Positions 5,719 through 11,818 of a stretch of DNA of 11,818 bases are shown here, piece after piece. The position numbers and the translations under genes are program-made. Numbering within the stretch: position 1 is the first letter of the stretch; each line of letters begins with the position of its first letter. The stretch comes from Caryophanales bacterium (GTDB taxonomy: Bacteria; Bacillota_I; Bacilli_A; RFN20; CAG-826). The notes under the pieces were generated by a model. The model saw only the letters and a list, made by a program, of their open reading frames with translations. It did no database searches and was not told the origin of the DNA. The stretch lies in NCBI GenBank assembly GCA_016280685.1, contig JAEEHE010000100.1, positions 1-11,818 on the forward strand, given 5' to 3'.

Positions 5719-6564
5719 ATGAAAGTAGAAATTCTCAAACCTAAAGCTTATTGCGTCGGTGTCTCTAATGCGATTAAGATGGCCAAAGAAGCCAGAAGAG
5801 ATAATCCTGATAAAGAAGTATATGTTTTAGGCATGCTCGTTCACAACAATTTTGTTGTGAGTCATTTGGAGCAGCAAGGTATTAGAACCGTTTATGATAT
5901 CAACAATATTCCTAATGGACAGGTTGTCGTTTTTACTGCACATGGACACAAAGAGGAGCTTGATGATATCGCTAAGGCTAAAAATCTCATTGTTTACGAT
6001 TCTGTTTGCCCGAAGGTTTTGCATAACATCAATCTCATCAAAGAAAATCTCACTCAGGGGCATCAAATTATCTATATTGGACAGAGTGGTCATCCGGAAG
6101 CAGAAGCGTGCTTATCGCTTTCAAAGAAAGTGATACCATATACTAAAAATATACTAAAAAATAACCAATATATTTTTGACGAATCTCCGCTCGTAATCAA
6201 TCAAACAACGATGAATTTCTTGGATTTAGAAGGCATTCACACTGAGATTTTAGAAGCATTTCCTCATGCTCGTATTGTTAATGAGATATGTGGCACCACT
6301 CGTATGAGACAAGAAGCCATTAAAGGAATTGATGATGATGTTGATCTCATTATTGTCGTGGGTGATGAGAAATCTAGTAATACTAGAAGACTCTTAGAAA
6401 TCGCTAAACAGTGTCATCCTAGTGTTGCGTCCACGATGATTTCTGATGAAACTAAACTCGACTTAAGTATTGTGCAAAATAAAAACCACATCGTCATTTC
6501 CAGTGGAGCTTCTACTCCGGAAGAGATTATTGATGCGGTCTATAATAAATTAATTAATCTTTAG
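5719..6564 (+). CDS. ispH: 4-hydroxy-3-methylbut-2-enyl diphosphate reductase IspH
   Basis: Catalyses the last MEP step, reduction of HMBPP (the IspG product) to IPP and DMAPP, using an iron-sulfur cluster. The 281-residue protein has the three cluster cysteines Cys12 (AYCVGVSNAI), Cys97 (DSVCPKV) and Cys191 (NEICGTTRMRQ). It also has the proton-donor glutamate Glu127 in SGHPEAEA, the substrate-binding LVHNNFVV and TAHGHKEE stretches, INQTTMN, and the terminal SSGASTPEEIIDAV. Length and the single-domain form are normal. No real Shine-Dalgarno precedes the ATG; GGA nine bases upstream is weak. The leader is predicted to be very short. It is divergent from nfo, and its TAG stop shares a 4-base TTAG with the nif3-like stop on the other strand. 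Confidence 0.96.
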   Translation: MKVEILKPKAYCVGVSNAIKMAKEARRDNPDKEVYVLGMLVHNNFVVSHLEQQGIRTVYDINNIPNGQVVVFTAHGHKEELDDIAKAKNLIVYDSVCPKVLHNINLIKENLTQGHQIIYIGQSGHPEAEACLSLSKKVIPYTKNILKNNQYIFDESPLVINQTTMNFLDLEGIHTEILEAFPHARIVNEICGTTRMRQEAIKGIDDDVDLIIVVGDEKSSNTRRLLEIAKQCHPSVASTMISDETKLDLSIVQNKNHIVISSGASTPEEIIDAVYNKLINL

Positions 6565-6568
6565 ATTA
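6555..6568. repeat. Inverted repeat at the ispH/nif3 convergent junction
   Basis: TAATCT (6555-6560) and AGATTA (6563-6568) are perfect inverted arms around TT, covering the overlapping stop codons of ispH (TAG 6562-6564) and the nif3-like gene (TAA 6561-6563). No strong U-tract follows on the plus strand; on the minus strand an AT-rich ATTAATTTATT follows. It could be a weak bidirectional terminator. I see no other terminator for either transcript. Confidence 0.4.
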
Positions 6569-7331
6569 CTTGCGGCAATTTTTCATGATCCACTGCCATT
6601 ATTTCTAATGTGGGATCGATATCTAAGAGAATGTTTTTCATGGTCGGCATGAAGATTTTTTCTATCTCATGAGGCATGTCTAGATAATTAAAGTGCGCGT
6701 TTACTACATCCCTGCGCACGTAGTGTGGAGCGTCGCCGGAGATATAAATATCACAGCCTTCTTCTTGAGCTAGACGCCAACCGCGAGAGCCACCTCCACC
6801 GACAATGCCGACTTTTTTAATGATTTCCGCCCCGCTATTAATTAAAAGAGCGTAGCTAACATTAAATACCGTTTTGGCTTTTTTGGCGAATTCTACGGCC
6901 GATAAAGGGGTTTCGAGTTCGCCGATTCTCATCATCGGATCTTTTACTGGGGCATAGATGTTCTTTAAACCAAGAGCGTTGCTAAGTGCATCGTTCATAC
7001 CGCCTTTACCCGTATCGAAGTTTGTGTGGAAACTATAGACAGGGATACCTAATCCATCGATTTCTTCCACGAGCATTCTTCTATTCTCGTCATGTTTTAG
7101 AACCATCGCTCTAGTGCCATAAATAAATGGGTGATGGGTGATAATAACATCAGGTTTAAATTCTTTTACCATAGGTAAGACTTCCCAGTCTAAATCTAGA
7201 CATAAGAAAACCTTTTGGACTTTATCAGGTTTCTTTCCGGTCATTAAACCGACATGATCGTGGTTCATCTTCGCGATGCGTTTAGGGAAAGACTTTGCTA
7301 GTTTTCTTAAAATGACATTCATTTCAATCAT
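6561..7331 (-). CDS. Nif3-like dinuclear metal-centre protein (YqfO/DUF34 family, short form)
   Basis: A member of the Nif3/DUF34 family, hexameric di-metal proteins sometimes annotated as GTP cyclohydrolase I type 2; the true role is unsettled. In the 256 residues I see THHPF (His66, His67), SFHTNFD (His102, Asp106), VGIVGGGGSRG, ISGDAPHY, and a late MPHEIEK (His221, Glu224) resembling Bacillus YqfO GHNVEK. These are the expected metal ligands. Bacillus YqfO is about 370 residues because of an inserted PII-like domain; that insert is absent here. The ATG overlaps the trmK stop as ATGA, and AAAGG lies six bases before it, so it is translationally coupled and is the last gene of the dnaG-sigA-trmK operon. 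The same trmK-yqfO pairing exists in Bacillus. Confidence 0.9.
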   Translation of the reverse strand: MIEMNVILRKLAKSFPKRIAKMNHDHVGLMTGKKPDKVQKVFLCLDLDWEVLPMVKEFKPDVIITHHPFIYGTRAMVLKHDENRRMLVEEIDGLGIPVYSFHTNFDTGKGGMNDALSNALGLKNIYAPVKDPMMRIGELETPLSAVEFAKKAKTVFNVSYALLINSGAEIIKKVGIVGGGGSRGWRLAQEEGCDIYISGDAPHYVRRDVVNAHFNYLDMPHEIEKIFMPTMKNILLDIDPTLEIMAVDHEKLPQVI

Positions 7332-7990
7332 AAGATGCCTTTAATCCTCTCTTTTTCTTTGTTGAGCTCATCAACGCGATTCTCGGGTAGATTTTTATTA
7401 TTTAATAAATTGTCAATTTCATGAATGCGGCTTTCGTATTTATCTTTGAAAATTGCACTCTTTTCTTGTCTTAAGATGGGGCCGAATTCGATATCGTTTT
7501 CGCCATAGGTAGCGATATCCGCTCTCACGAATTTGATAATCTCATAAAAGATATCATCTTCTTTGACCATCTTTTCATCAGCGATGATAAAGCCGAGTTT
7601 GCAAACTTCTTCTCTCACTTTTGGAACAGCGTTGTGCGCATCCACAATTAAAGTGTCGATCTGTTTAGTCTTACCAGGATATTTTTTTAAAATATCGACA
7701 ATAAGGCTACCACCCATACCGGCAATAATAACCGTATGGACAGAGCTCGGTAAATCTCTAATGCCATCGCTAAATAAAGGAACGATATCTTCCTCTAGTC
7801 CCTTTTCCGTTAAAGCTTTTACTAAACGGGTGTATGGTCCTTTTTTGTTTTCGACGGCATAGCCATGAGAAATAATGCCACCTTCAAATAAGGCGATGAT
7901 TAATTTCCCGTGGTCTGCACCGATATCAGCGACCACACCTTTAGGAACCATTTTATAAATGGTCGATAAGCGTTCCGATAAAATAATCAT
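7328..7990 (-). CDS. trmK: tRNA (adenine(22)-N1)-methyltransferase TrmK
   Basis: Methylates N1 of A22 in bacterial tRNAs (for example Ser and Tyr species) with S-adenosylmethionine. The 220-residue protein has the SAM-binding VVADIGADHGKL (19-30), an acidic SDGI (74-77), and the family hallmark VIIAGMGGSLIVDIL (87-101). The C-terminal 175-220 is a charged helical, probably coiled-coil, region, as in TrmK. DAHNAVPKVRE (117-127) occupies the place of the usual QPN..LR motif and is a divergent version. It starts in a TAATG overlap with the sigA stop (1 base) and ends in TGA inside the next gene's ATG. TGA as stop here supports the standard genetic code. An AAGGAAAA ribosome site lies within the end of sigA. 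Confidence 0.92.
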   Translation of the reverse strand: MIILSERLSTIYKMVPKGVVADIGADHGKLIIALFEGGIISHGYAVENKKGPYTRLVKALTEKGLEEDIVPLFSDGIRDLPSSVHTVIIAGMGGSLIVDILKKYPGKTKQIDTLIVDAHNAVPKVREEVCKLGFIIADEKMVKEDDIFYEIIKFVRADIATYGENDIEFGPILRQEKSAIFKDKYESRIHEIDNLLNNKNLPENRVDELNKEKERIKGIL

Positions 7991-9267
7991 TATAATTTTT
8001 CCTTGTAGTCACCAAGTCTCTTGCTTCTTGTGGGATGTCTGAGTTTCTTGATGGCTTTGGCTTCGATTTGTCTGATACGTTCACGAGTAACACCAAAGAC
8101 TTTACCGACTTCCTCTAAGGTTTTGGGACAGTGGTCATCTAAGCCATAACGTAAACGAATGACTTTTTCTTCACGATCATTGAGTTCATCAAGGATGGAA
8201 TAAAGTTCTTCCTTTAATAATTGTCTTGTTGTGTAATCGACAGGAGATTCGCTTTCCTTATCTTCGATAAAATCACCGAGATGGGAATCGTCTTCTTCGC
8301 CGATTGGGGTTTCTAAGGAGACTGGTTCAAGAGCGATTCTTTGAATCTCTCTAATTCTCTTAGGAGTTAATTCTCCACCCATCGCTTCAGAAATTTCTTC
8401 GGCAGTTGGGTCACGACCTAATTCTTGAATTAGTTGTCTTTGGATTCTCGTCATCTTGTTGATGGTTTCCACCATGTGGACAGGAATACGAATAGTTCTT
8501 GCTTGGTCCGCAATCGCTCTAGTGATAGCTTGTCTAATCCACCATGTCGCATATGTGGAGAATTTATAACCTTTGGTGTAGTCGAATTTACCGACCGCTT
8601 TCATCAAACCGAGGTTACCTTCTTGAATTAAATCTAAGAATTGCATACCACGACCGACATAATGCTTAGCAATATTAACGACTAAACGTAAGTTACAGTT
8701 AATGAGTCTTTGTTTGGCTTCTTCGTCACCTTCAAGGATTCTCTTGGCTAAGATTGGCTCTTCTGATGGCTTTAATAAATCGTATTTACCGATTTCTTTA
8801 AGATACATCTTAACGGAGTCATTAACTTTAACTTCACCGGAAATGGCTAAATCGAGATGGTCGACATCGATGTCTTCCGCTTCTTGGTCTTCATCACCAT
8901 CAGCGGAGAAAAAGTCATCATCGGGTTCATCTTCTTTGCTGAAGTCGATTTCGGATTCATCAAATTCTTCTTCTTTTTCTTCTTCCTCTTCGTCTTCTTC
9001 GCCGGTTTTAACAGCGATAGCATTGTCAGCGAAAAAGGCCATTAATTCTTCGACGGCATCATCATCTAACTCATAGTTATTTAATGTATCGTATATTTCA
9101 CTTTGAAGGATGAATCCATCCTTCTTGCTTTTTTTCAAAAGTTTCTTTTCGATTTCTTGAAGGGTTTTGATTTCGTCAGCGCTTAAAACAACACCAGTTT
9201 TTGTGCTGTTCTTTTTGGCTTTAGTTTCTTTGACTGCTACTTCTTCTGTTTTCTTTTTTCTACCCAT
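7990..9267 (-). CDS. rpoD: RNA polymerase primary sigma factor (SigA/RpoD)
   Basis: The housekeeping sigma factor that directs polymerase to TTGACA/TATAAT promoters. The 425 residues hold a basic N-terminus (1-20), a region 1.1-like helical part (about 29-86), a strongly acidic linker (90-137, about half Glu or Asp), and region 1.2 ([11 protein letters not shown], 150-160). Region 2 follows ([16 protein letters not shown], then [15 protein letters not shown] and [13 protein letters not shown]), then region 3 with the [20 protein letters not shown] finger. Region 4 has [20 protein letters not shown] and ends at [11 protein letters not shown]. All key recognition residues look intact. The ATG overlaps the end of dnaG by eight bases, with AAGGT eight bases upstream, matching the classic dnaG-sigA arrangement. 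Confidence 0.97.
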   Translation of the reverse strand: MGRKKKTEEVAVKETKAKKNSTKTGVVLSADEIKTLQEIEKKLLKKSKKDGFILQSEIYDTLNNYELDDDAVEELMAFFADNAIAVKTGEEDEEEEEKEEEFDESEIDFSKEDEPDDDFFSADGDEDQEAEDIDVDHLDLAISGEVKVNDSVKMYLKEIGKYDLLKPSEEPILAKRILEGDEEAKQRLINCNLRLVVNIAKHYVGRGMQFLDLIQEGNLGLMKAVGKFDYTKGYKFSTYATWWIRQAITRAIADQARTIRIPVHMVETINKMTRIQRQLIQELGRDPTAEEISEAMGGELTPKRIREIQRIALEPVSLETPIGEEDDSHLGDFIEDKESESPVDYTTRQLLKEELYSILDELNDREEKVIRLRYGLDDHCPKTLEEVGKVFGVTRERIRQIEAKAIKKLRHPTRSKRLGDYKEKL

Positions 9268-11071
9268 TTCCGTTACCTTCTTTCTTCTTCGCTTTTTTCA
9301 TCTTTCGACGGTTGTATTCCGCCATGATACGGGCCTTCTCCAAAGGATCCTTATTTTTCAGAGATTGTTCCAACATATCTTTTTCAAAGATTTTCTCTTT
9401 TTCCTCGTCGATGGAGGCTAATAAATTTTCTAATAATTCTTTGGAACAATTCTTATTATGAGTATCCTCTAATGTGAGGTTTGCGAGTTCATTAATTAAT
9501 TCTTGTTTATTTTCTAGTTCGCTCATTTCGATAGATGAGAGAACGCTTATTGCGTTAACATCATCGGTCATCTTCGCGTAATCAACGATATAATTTGCCA
9601 CTTGTCTATAGACATCATCGTAGAATGTGCCCACTCTTTGCTCATAGAATTCCACTGCTTCTGGATTATTGAGCATCTGGTAGAGAAGTTCTCTTTCCGC
9701 TAGCTCTAATCTCCTTAGAGCCTTTCTTTCTGGATGGAATGTGGCAATCGCTTCCATCGGATTGGAATATTCTTCGGAATTCTTCGCGTTCTTTAACAAG
9801 TCTCTAATTGATTCCGGTTCAAATCCTGTGACTGCGGATAGCCTTCTAAGATAACTATCTAATTCCAATTGGTCTTTTGCTCCCAATAATATTGGGATGA
9901 ACTGCTTAACCAAAGCTTTCTTCTGTTCCATTGTCGTTAACGGATTACTATTTTTGAAATAGTTGAGAGCGAAGTCCACTCTCGAGATTAAGTTATTGAC
10001 ATATGTCTTTAAGGCATCAGGACCATCTTGGTTATATATCTCATCAGGATCTCGTGAATTGTTTTGATTATCCACGATTCTTATTGATAATCCTGCTTTA
10101 TATAAAGCTTTGGAATATTCCATGGTCGCTTCTTGACCTGGTAAGTCACCATCAAGGCACATTCTAATCTCGACATTTAACATTCTTAATAGAGCGATAT
10201 GCTCAGCGGTGAGTTTTGTACCCATAACCGCGACTGCACTATCAATACCAATCTTTGCTAAAGCAAATACATCCATAAAGCCTTCGCAGATATAAATGTA
10301 TCCGACGGTTCTCGCTCTCTCTTTAGCGATGTGATAGTTATATAACAATTTAGATTTTTTAAAGAGATATGTATCGCCTGTATTGACGTATTTGGCTTCT
10401 GGTCCATCACCGATTCTTCTCGCACTATAACCGACAACATTGCCATCGGCATCACAGATTGGGAAGATGACACGACCTTGATATCTATCGATACAAGTAT
10501 TGCCTGAGAACAAGCCAACACCGACATCTTCAATAGTCTTTAATGAATGCCCTTTACTTTGTAAAAAGTCGCATGTGACCTTGCCATTCTTATAAGCATA
10601 ACCCAATTTGTATTTCGCTCTTGTAGCGGCATCGATATGTCTCTTTTCGAAATAATCTAAGCCTTCTTTACCTTCCGCTGTATTTAAAGCGTATTGATAA
10701 TAAAGAGTTAAGTCACTTAAACATTTGAGCAAAGGCGCTTTCTTTTCATCGACGGGTTTAGTTCTCGCCATTCCTTCTAAACGAGGATCATGGTAGTCAC
10801 TCATGTCCGCAACTTTCTTAAGAGCTTCAAAGAAGCTGATGTGTTCAATCTTCTGAACGAATGTAATAGCGGAACCACTTGTGTGACAAACCCAACAAGT
10901 GAAGATGTGTTTTTCAGGACTCACGGATAAAGAAGGATTATTGTCATCATGAAAAGGACAGAGTCCCCAATAGTTGGCACCCTTCTTTGTCAAGTTGATA
11001 TAACTAGAGATAATTCTCACGATATCAGCATGCGCTAAAACATCATCAATTAATTTTTGGTCTAATGGCAT
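9260..11071 (-). CDS. dnaG: DNA primase DnaG
   Basis: Makes RNA primers for replication and works with the replicative helicase. The 603 residues carry a zinc-binding domain with CPFH (Cys38, His41) and CWVC (Cys59, Cys62). The primase core contains [10 protein letters not shown] (196-205) and [18 protein letters not shown]. The TOPRIM segment has [10 protein letters not shown] (Glu263) and CLDGDLPG (Asp307, Asp309). A helical C-terminal helicase-binding domain (about 430-590) ends in a basic [12 protein letters not shown] tail. [10 protein letters not shown] replaces the more usual fDGDxAGxxA. The length is normal. The start ([18 protein letters not shown]) aligns with other primases, but I see no good Shine-Dalgarno before it. 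It lies 40 bases after glyQS without a terminator, so read-through is possible. Confidence 0.96.
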   Translation of the reverse strand: MPLDQKLIDDVLAHADIVRIISSYINLTKKGANYWGLCPFHDDNNPSLSVSPEKHIFTCWVCHTSGSAITFVQKIEHISFFEALKKVADMSDYHDPRLEGMARTKPVDEKKAPLLKCLSDLTLYYQYALNTAEGKEGLDYFEKRHIDAATRAKYKLGYAYKNGKVTCDFLQSKGHSLKTIEDVGVGLFSGNTCIDRYQGRVIFPICDADGNVVGYSARRIGDGPEAKYVNTGDTYLFKKSKLLYNYHIAKERARTVGYIYICEGFMDVFALAKIGIDSAVAVMGTKLTAEHIALLRMLNVEIRMCLDGDLPGQEATMEYSKALYKAGLSIRIVDNQNNSRDPDEIYNQDGPDALKTYVNNLISRVDFALNYFKNSNPLTTMEQKKALVKQFIPILLGAKDQLELDSYLRRLSAVTGFEPESIRDLLKNAKNSEEYSNPMEAIATFHPERKALRRLELAERELLYQMLNNPEAVEFYEQRVGTFYDDVYRQVANYIVDYAKMTDDVNAISVLSSIEMSELENKQELINELANLTLEDTHNKNCSKELLENLLASIDEEKEKIFEKDMLEQSLKNKDPLEKARIMAEYNRRKMKKAKKKEGNGNG

Positions 11072-11088
11072 ATAACTTTGTTAAATCT

Positions 11089-11121
11089 ACTAAAAATATA
11101 CTAAATATAGACTAATAGAAA
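11089..11121. repeat. Phased near-repeats in the glyQS-dnaG gap
   Basis: Read on the plus strand, ACTAAAAATAT (11089-11099), ACTAAATATAG (11100-11110) and ACTAATAGAAA (11111-11121) lie end to end with an 11-base period. The first two agree at 9 of 11 positions, the third at about 7. The gap should hold any dnaG promoter; TATATT hexamers are present on the minus strand but no good -35. In such AT-rich DNA the repeats may be chance. Confidence 0.3.
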
Positions 11122-11818
11122 ATCTTATCATTTAAGTATTCGACAAGCTTTTCAATTGGTAATCTAACTTGTTCCATGGTATCTCTATCACGCACTGTGA
11201 CCGCATTATCTTCTAATGTATCGAAGTCAATTGTGACACAATATGGAGTACCAACGGCATCTTGACGGCGGTATCTCTTACCGATACTACCGGTGTCGTC
11301 GTAGACGACATTCATATATTTGCAAAGGAGTTGTTCCACTTCTTTAGCTTTCTCTTCGAGTTTCTTGCTTAATGGTAAGACGGCTGCTTTGTAAGGAGCA
11401 ACGGCAGGAACTAAATGCATAACGATACGAGTATCGTTGTCACCAACTTGTTCCTCATCATAAGCATTACATAATGTCATTAAAACCAATCTATCGAGAC
11501 CGACAGAAGGTTCAATACAATATGGAACATATTTCTCATTAGTTTCAGGGTCTAAGTATTCTAAAGATTCACCACTATATTGCATGTGTCTCTTTAAATC
11601 GTAATCGGTACGATCAGCGATGCCCCAAACTTCGCCCCAACCGAAGGGGAATAAATATTCGATATCGGTTGTAGCTTTAGAATAGAATGCTAATTCGGCT
11701 TGTTCGTGATCTCTGTAGCGGAGATTTTCAGGTTTGATTCCTAAAGAATCAACAAAATCTAAACAATACTTCTTCCAATAGTCAAACCATTTTAAATCTT
11801 CGCCTGGTTTGCAGAAGA
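11112..11818 (-). CDS. glyQS: Glycine-tRNA ligase, single-chain alpha2 type, C-terminal half (5' end outside window)
   Basis: Charges tRNA-Gly with glycine. The 234 visible residues start inside the class II catalytic domain: [44 protein letters not shown], and motif 3 as [13 protein letters not shown]. They continue into the anticodon-binding domain with [18 protein letters not shown] and [21 protein letters not shown], ending in NDKIFY before TAG. This is the dimeric GlyRS found in Mollicutes, staphylococci and eukaryotes, not the GlyQ/GlyS tetramer of Bacillus subtilis. Judging from family size (about 450-460), roughly half is present. The reading frame is open to the window edge, so the internal ATG at 11585 is not the start. 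It lies upstream of dnaG in the same direction. Confidence 0.95.
   Translation of the reverse strand, partial: FCKPGEDLKWFDYWKKYCLDFVDSLGIKPENLRYRDHEQAELAFYSKATTDIEYLFPFGWGEVWGIADRTDYDLKRHMQYSGESLEYLDPETNEKYVPYCIEPSVGLDRLVLMTLCNAYDEEQVGDNDTRIVMHLVPAVAPYKAAVLPLSKKLEEKAKEVEQLLCKYMNVVYDDTGSIGKRYRRQDAVGTPYCVTIDFDTLEDNAVTVRDRDTMEQVRLPIEKLVEYLNDKIFY

Noticed and set aside
5655..5738. N-terminal extension of endonuclease IV to an upstream ATG
   Set aside because: It would run through the nfo/ispH promoter region and overlap ispH, while MADYKLYLGS at 5654 has a good ribosome site and matches the family start.
7328..7331. TGA read as tryptophan (Mycoplasma code)
   Set aside because: Tryptophans in the recognisable genes are TGG and trmK ends naturally at TGA; reading through would add only a few residues without family similarity.
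8702..9076. Serine-rich plus-strand frame of 124 codons
   Set aside because: It is the mirror of the Glu/Asp codons of the SigA acidic linker (GAA/GAT read as TTC/ATC or TCT/TCA), not a gene.
11586..11818. Possible truncation of glycyl-tRNA synthetase at the internal ATG 11585
   Set aside because: Reading on to the window edge gives continuous, highly conserved GlyRS sequence ([24 protein letters not shown]), so the gene is intact and only cut by the window.
1..11818. CRISPR arrays, tRNA or rRNA genes, insertion sequences, riboswitches, toxin-antitoxin or defence modules
   Set aside because: No repeated spacer pattern, transposase motif, CCA-ending cloverleaf or conserved aptamer was seen by eye; nearly all DNA is accounted for by housekeeping genes.

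Overview
This window looks like ordinary chromosome from a low-GC, AT-rich member of the Bacillota, on the Mollicutes/Erysipelotrichia-like side of the Bacilli (for example an Acholeplasma-like or uncultured gut lineage). The evidence is: single-chain (alpha2) glycyl-tRNA synthetase; a divergent parE/plsY pair as in other Bacilli; a dnaG-sigA operon; an UPF0154 (YneF) protein; and an EF-P whose loop resembles what I recall of Mycoplasma EF-P. The standard code applies: tryptophans in the recognisable proteins are TGG, no gene is interrupted by in-frame TGA, and trmK ends in TGA. The genome therefore does not use the Mycoplasma TGA=Trp code. No mobile element, CRISPR array, tRNA, rRNA, toxin or defence module is visible.

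Layout. 1-737 (-): start of parE (topoisomerase IV B), divergent from plsY (835-1641, +), with promoters back to back. 1642-1926: an AT-rich noncoding gap holding one strong terminator from each side. 1927-2718 (-): efp and a YneF-like membrane protein as an operon. 2769-3404 (-): a glyoxalase II-like metallo-hydrolase. 3442-3612 (-): rpmG (ribosomal protein L33). 3715-6564: a strand-alternating block ispG (+), nfo (-), ispH (+). 6561-11071 (-): the tightly overlapping operon dnaG-sigA-trmK-nif3. 11112-11818 (-): the C-terminal half of glyQS, running off the window.

The genes are housekeeping: chromosome decatenation, replication priming, primary sigma factor, tRNA charging and modification, translation of polyproline (EF-P), ribosomal protein, AP-site repair, phosphatidic-acid synthesis, and the last two steps of the MEP isoprenoid pathway. 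IspG makes HMBPP and IspH reduces it to IPP/DMAPP. The gene set and rough order (glyRS, dnaG, sigA, trmK, nif3/yqfO, ispH, nfo, ispG, rpmG, yqgX-like hydrolase, efp) recalls a much longer segment of the Bacillus subtilis chromosome compressed into 12 kb, so this looks like streamlined ancestral synteny.

The points worth a second look are small-scale. EF-P lacks the usual PGKG tip and its modifiable lysine. Both convergent gene pairs end in 4-base overlaps of their stop codons, each at the centre of an inverted repeat. ispG looks leaderless and ispH has a very short SD-less leader. PlsY has diverged motifs and extra length. A 16-bp perfect palindrome sits just before the hydrolase start codon. 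I found no convincing new multi-gene system.
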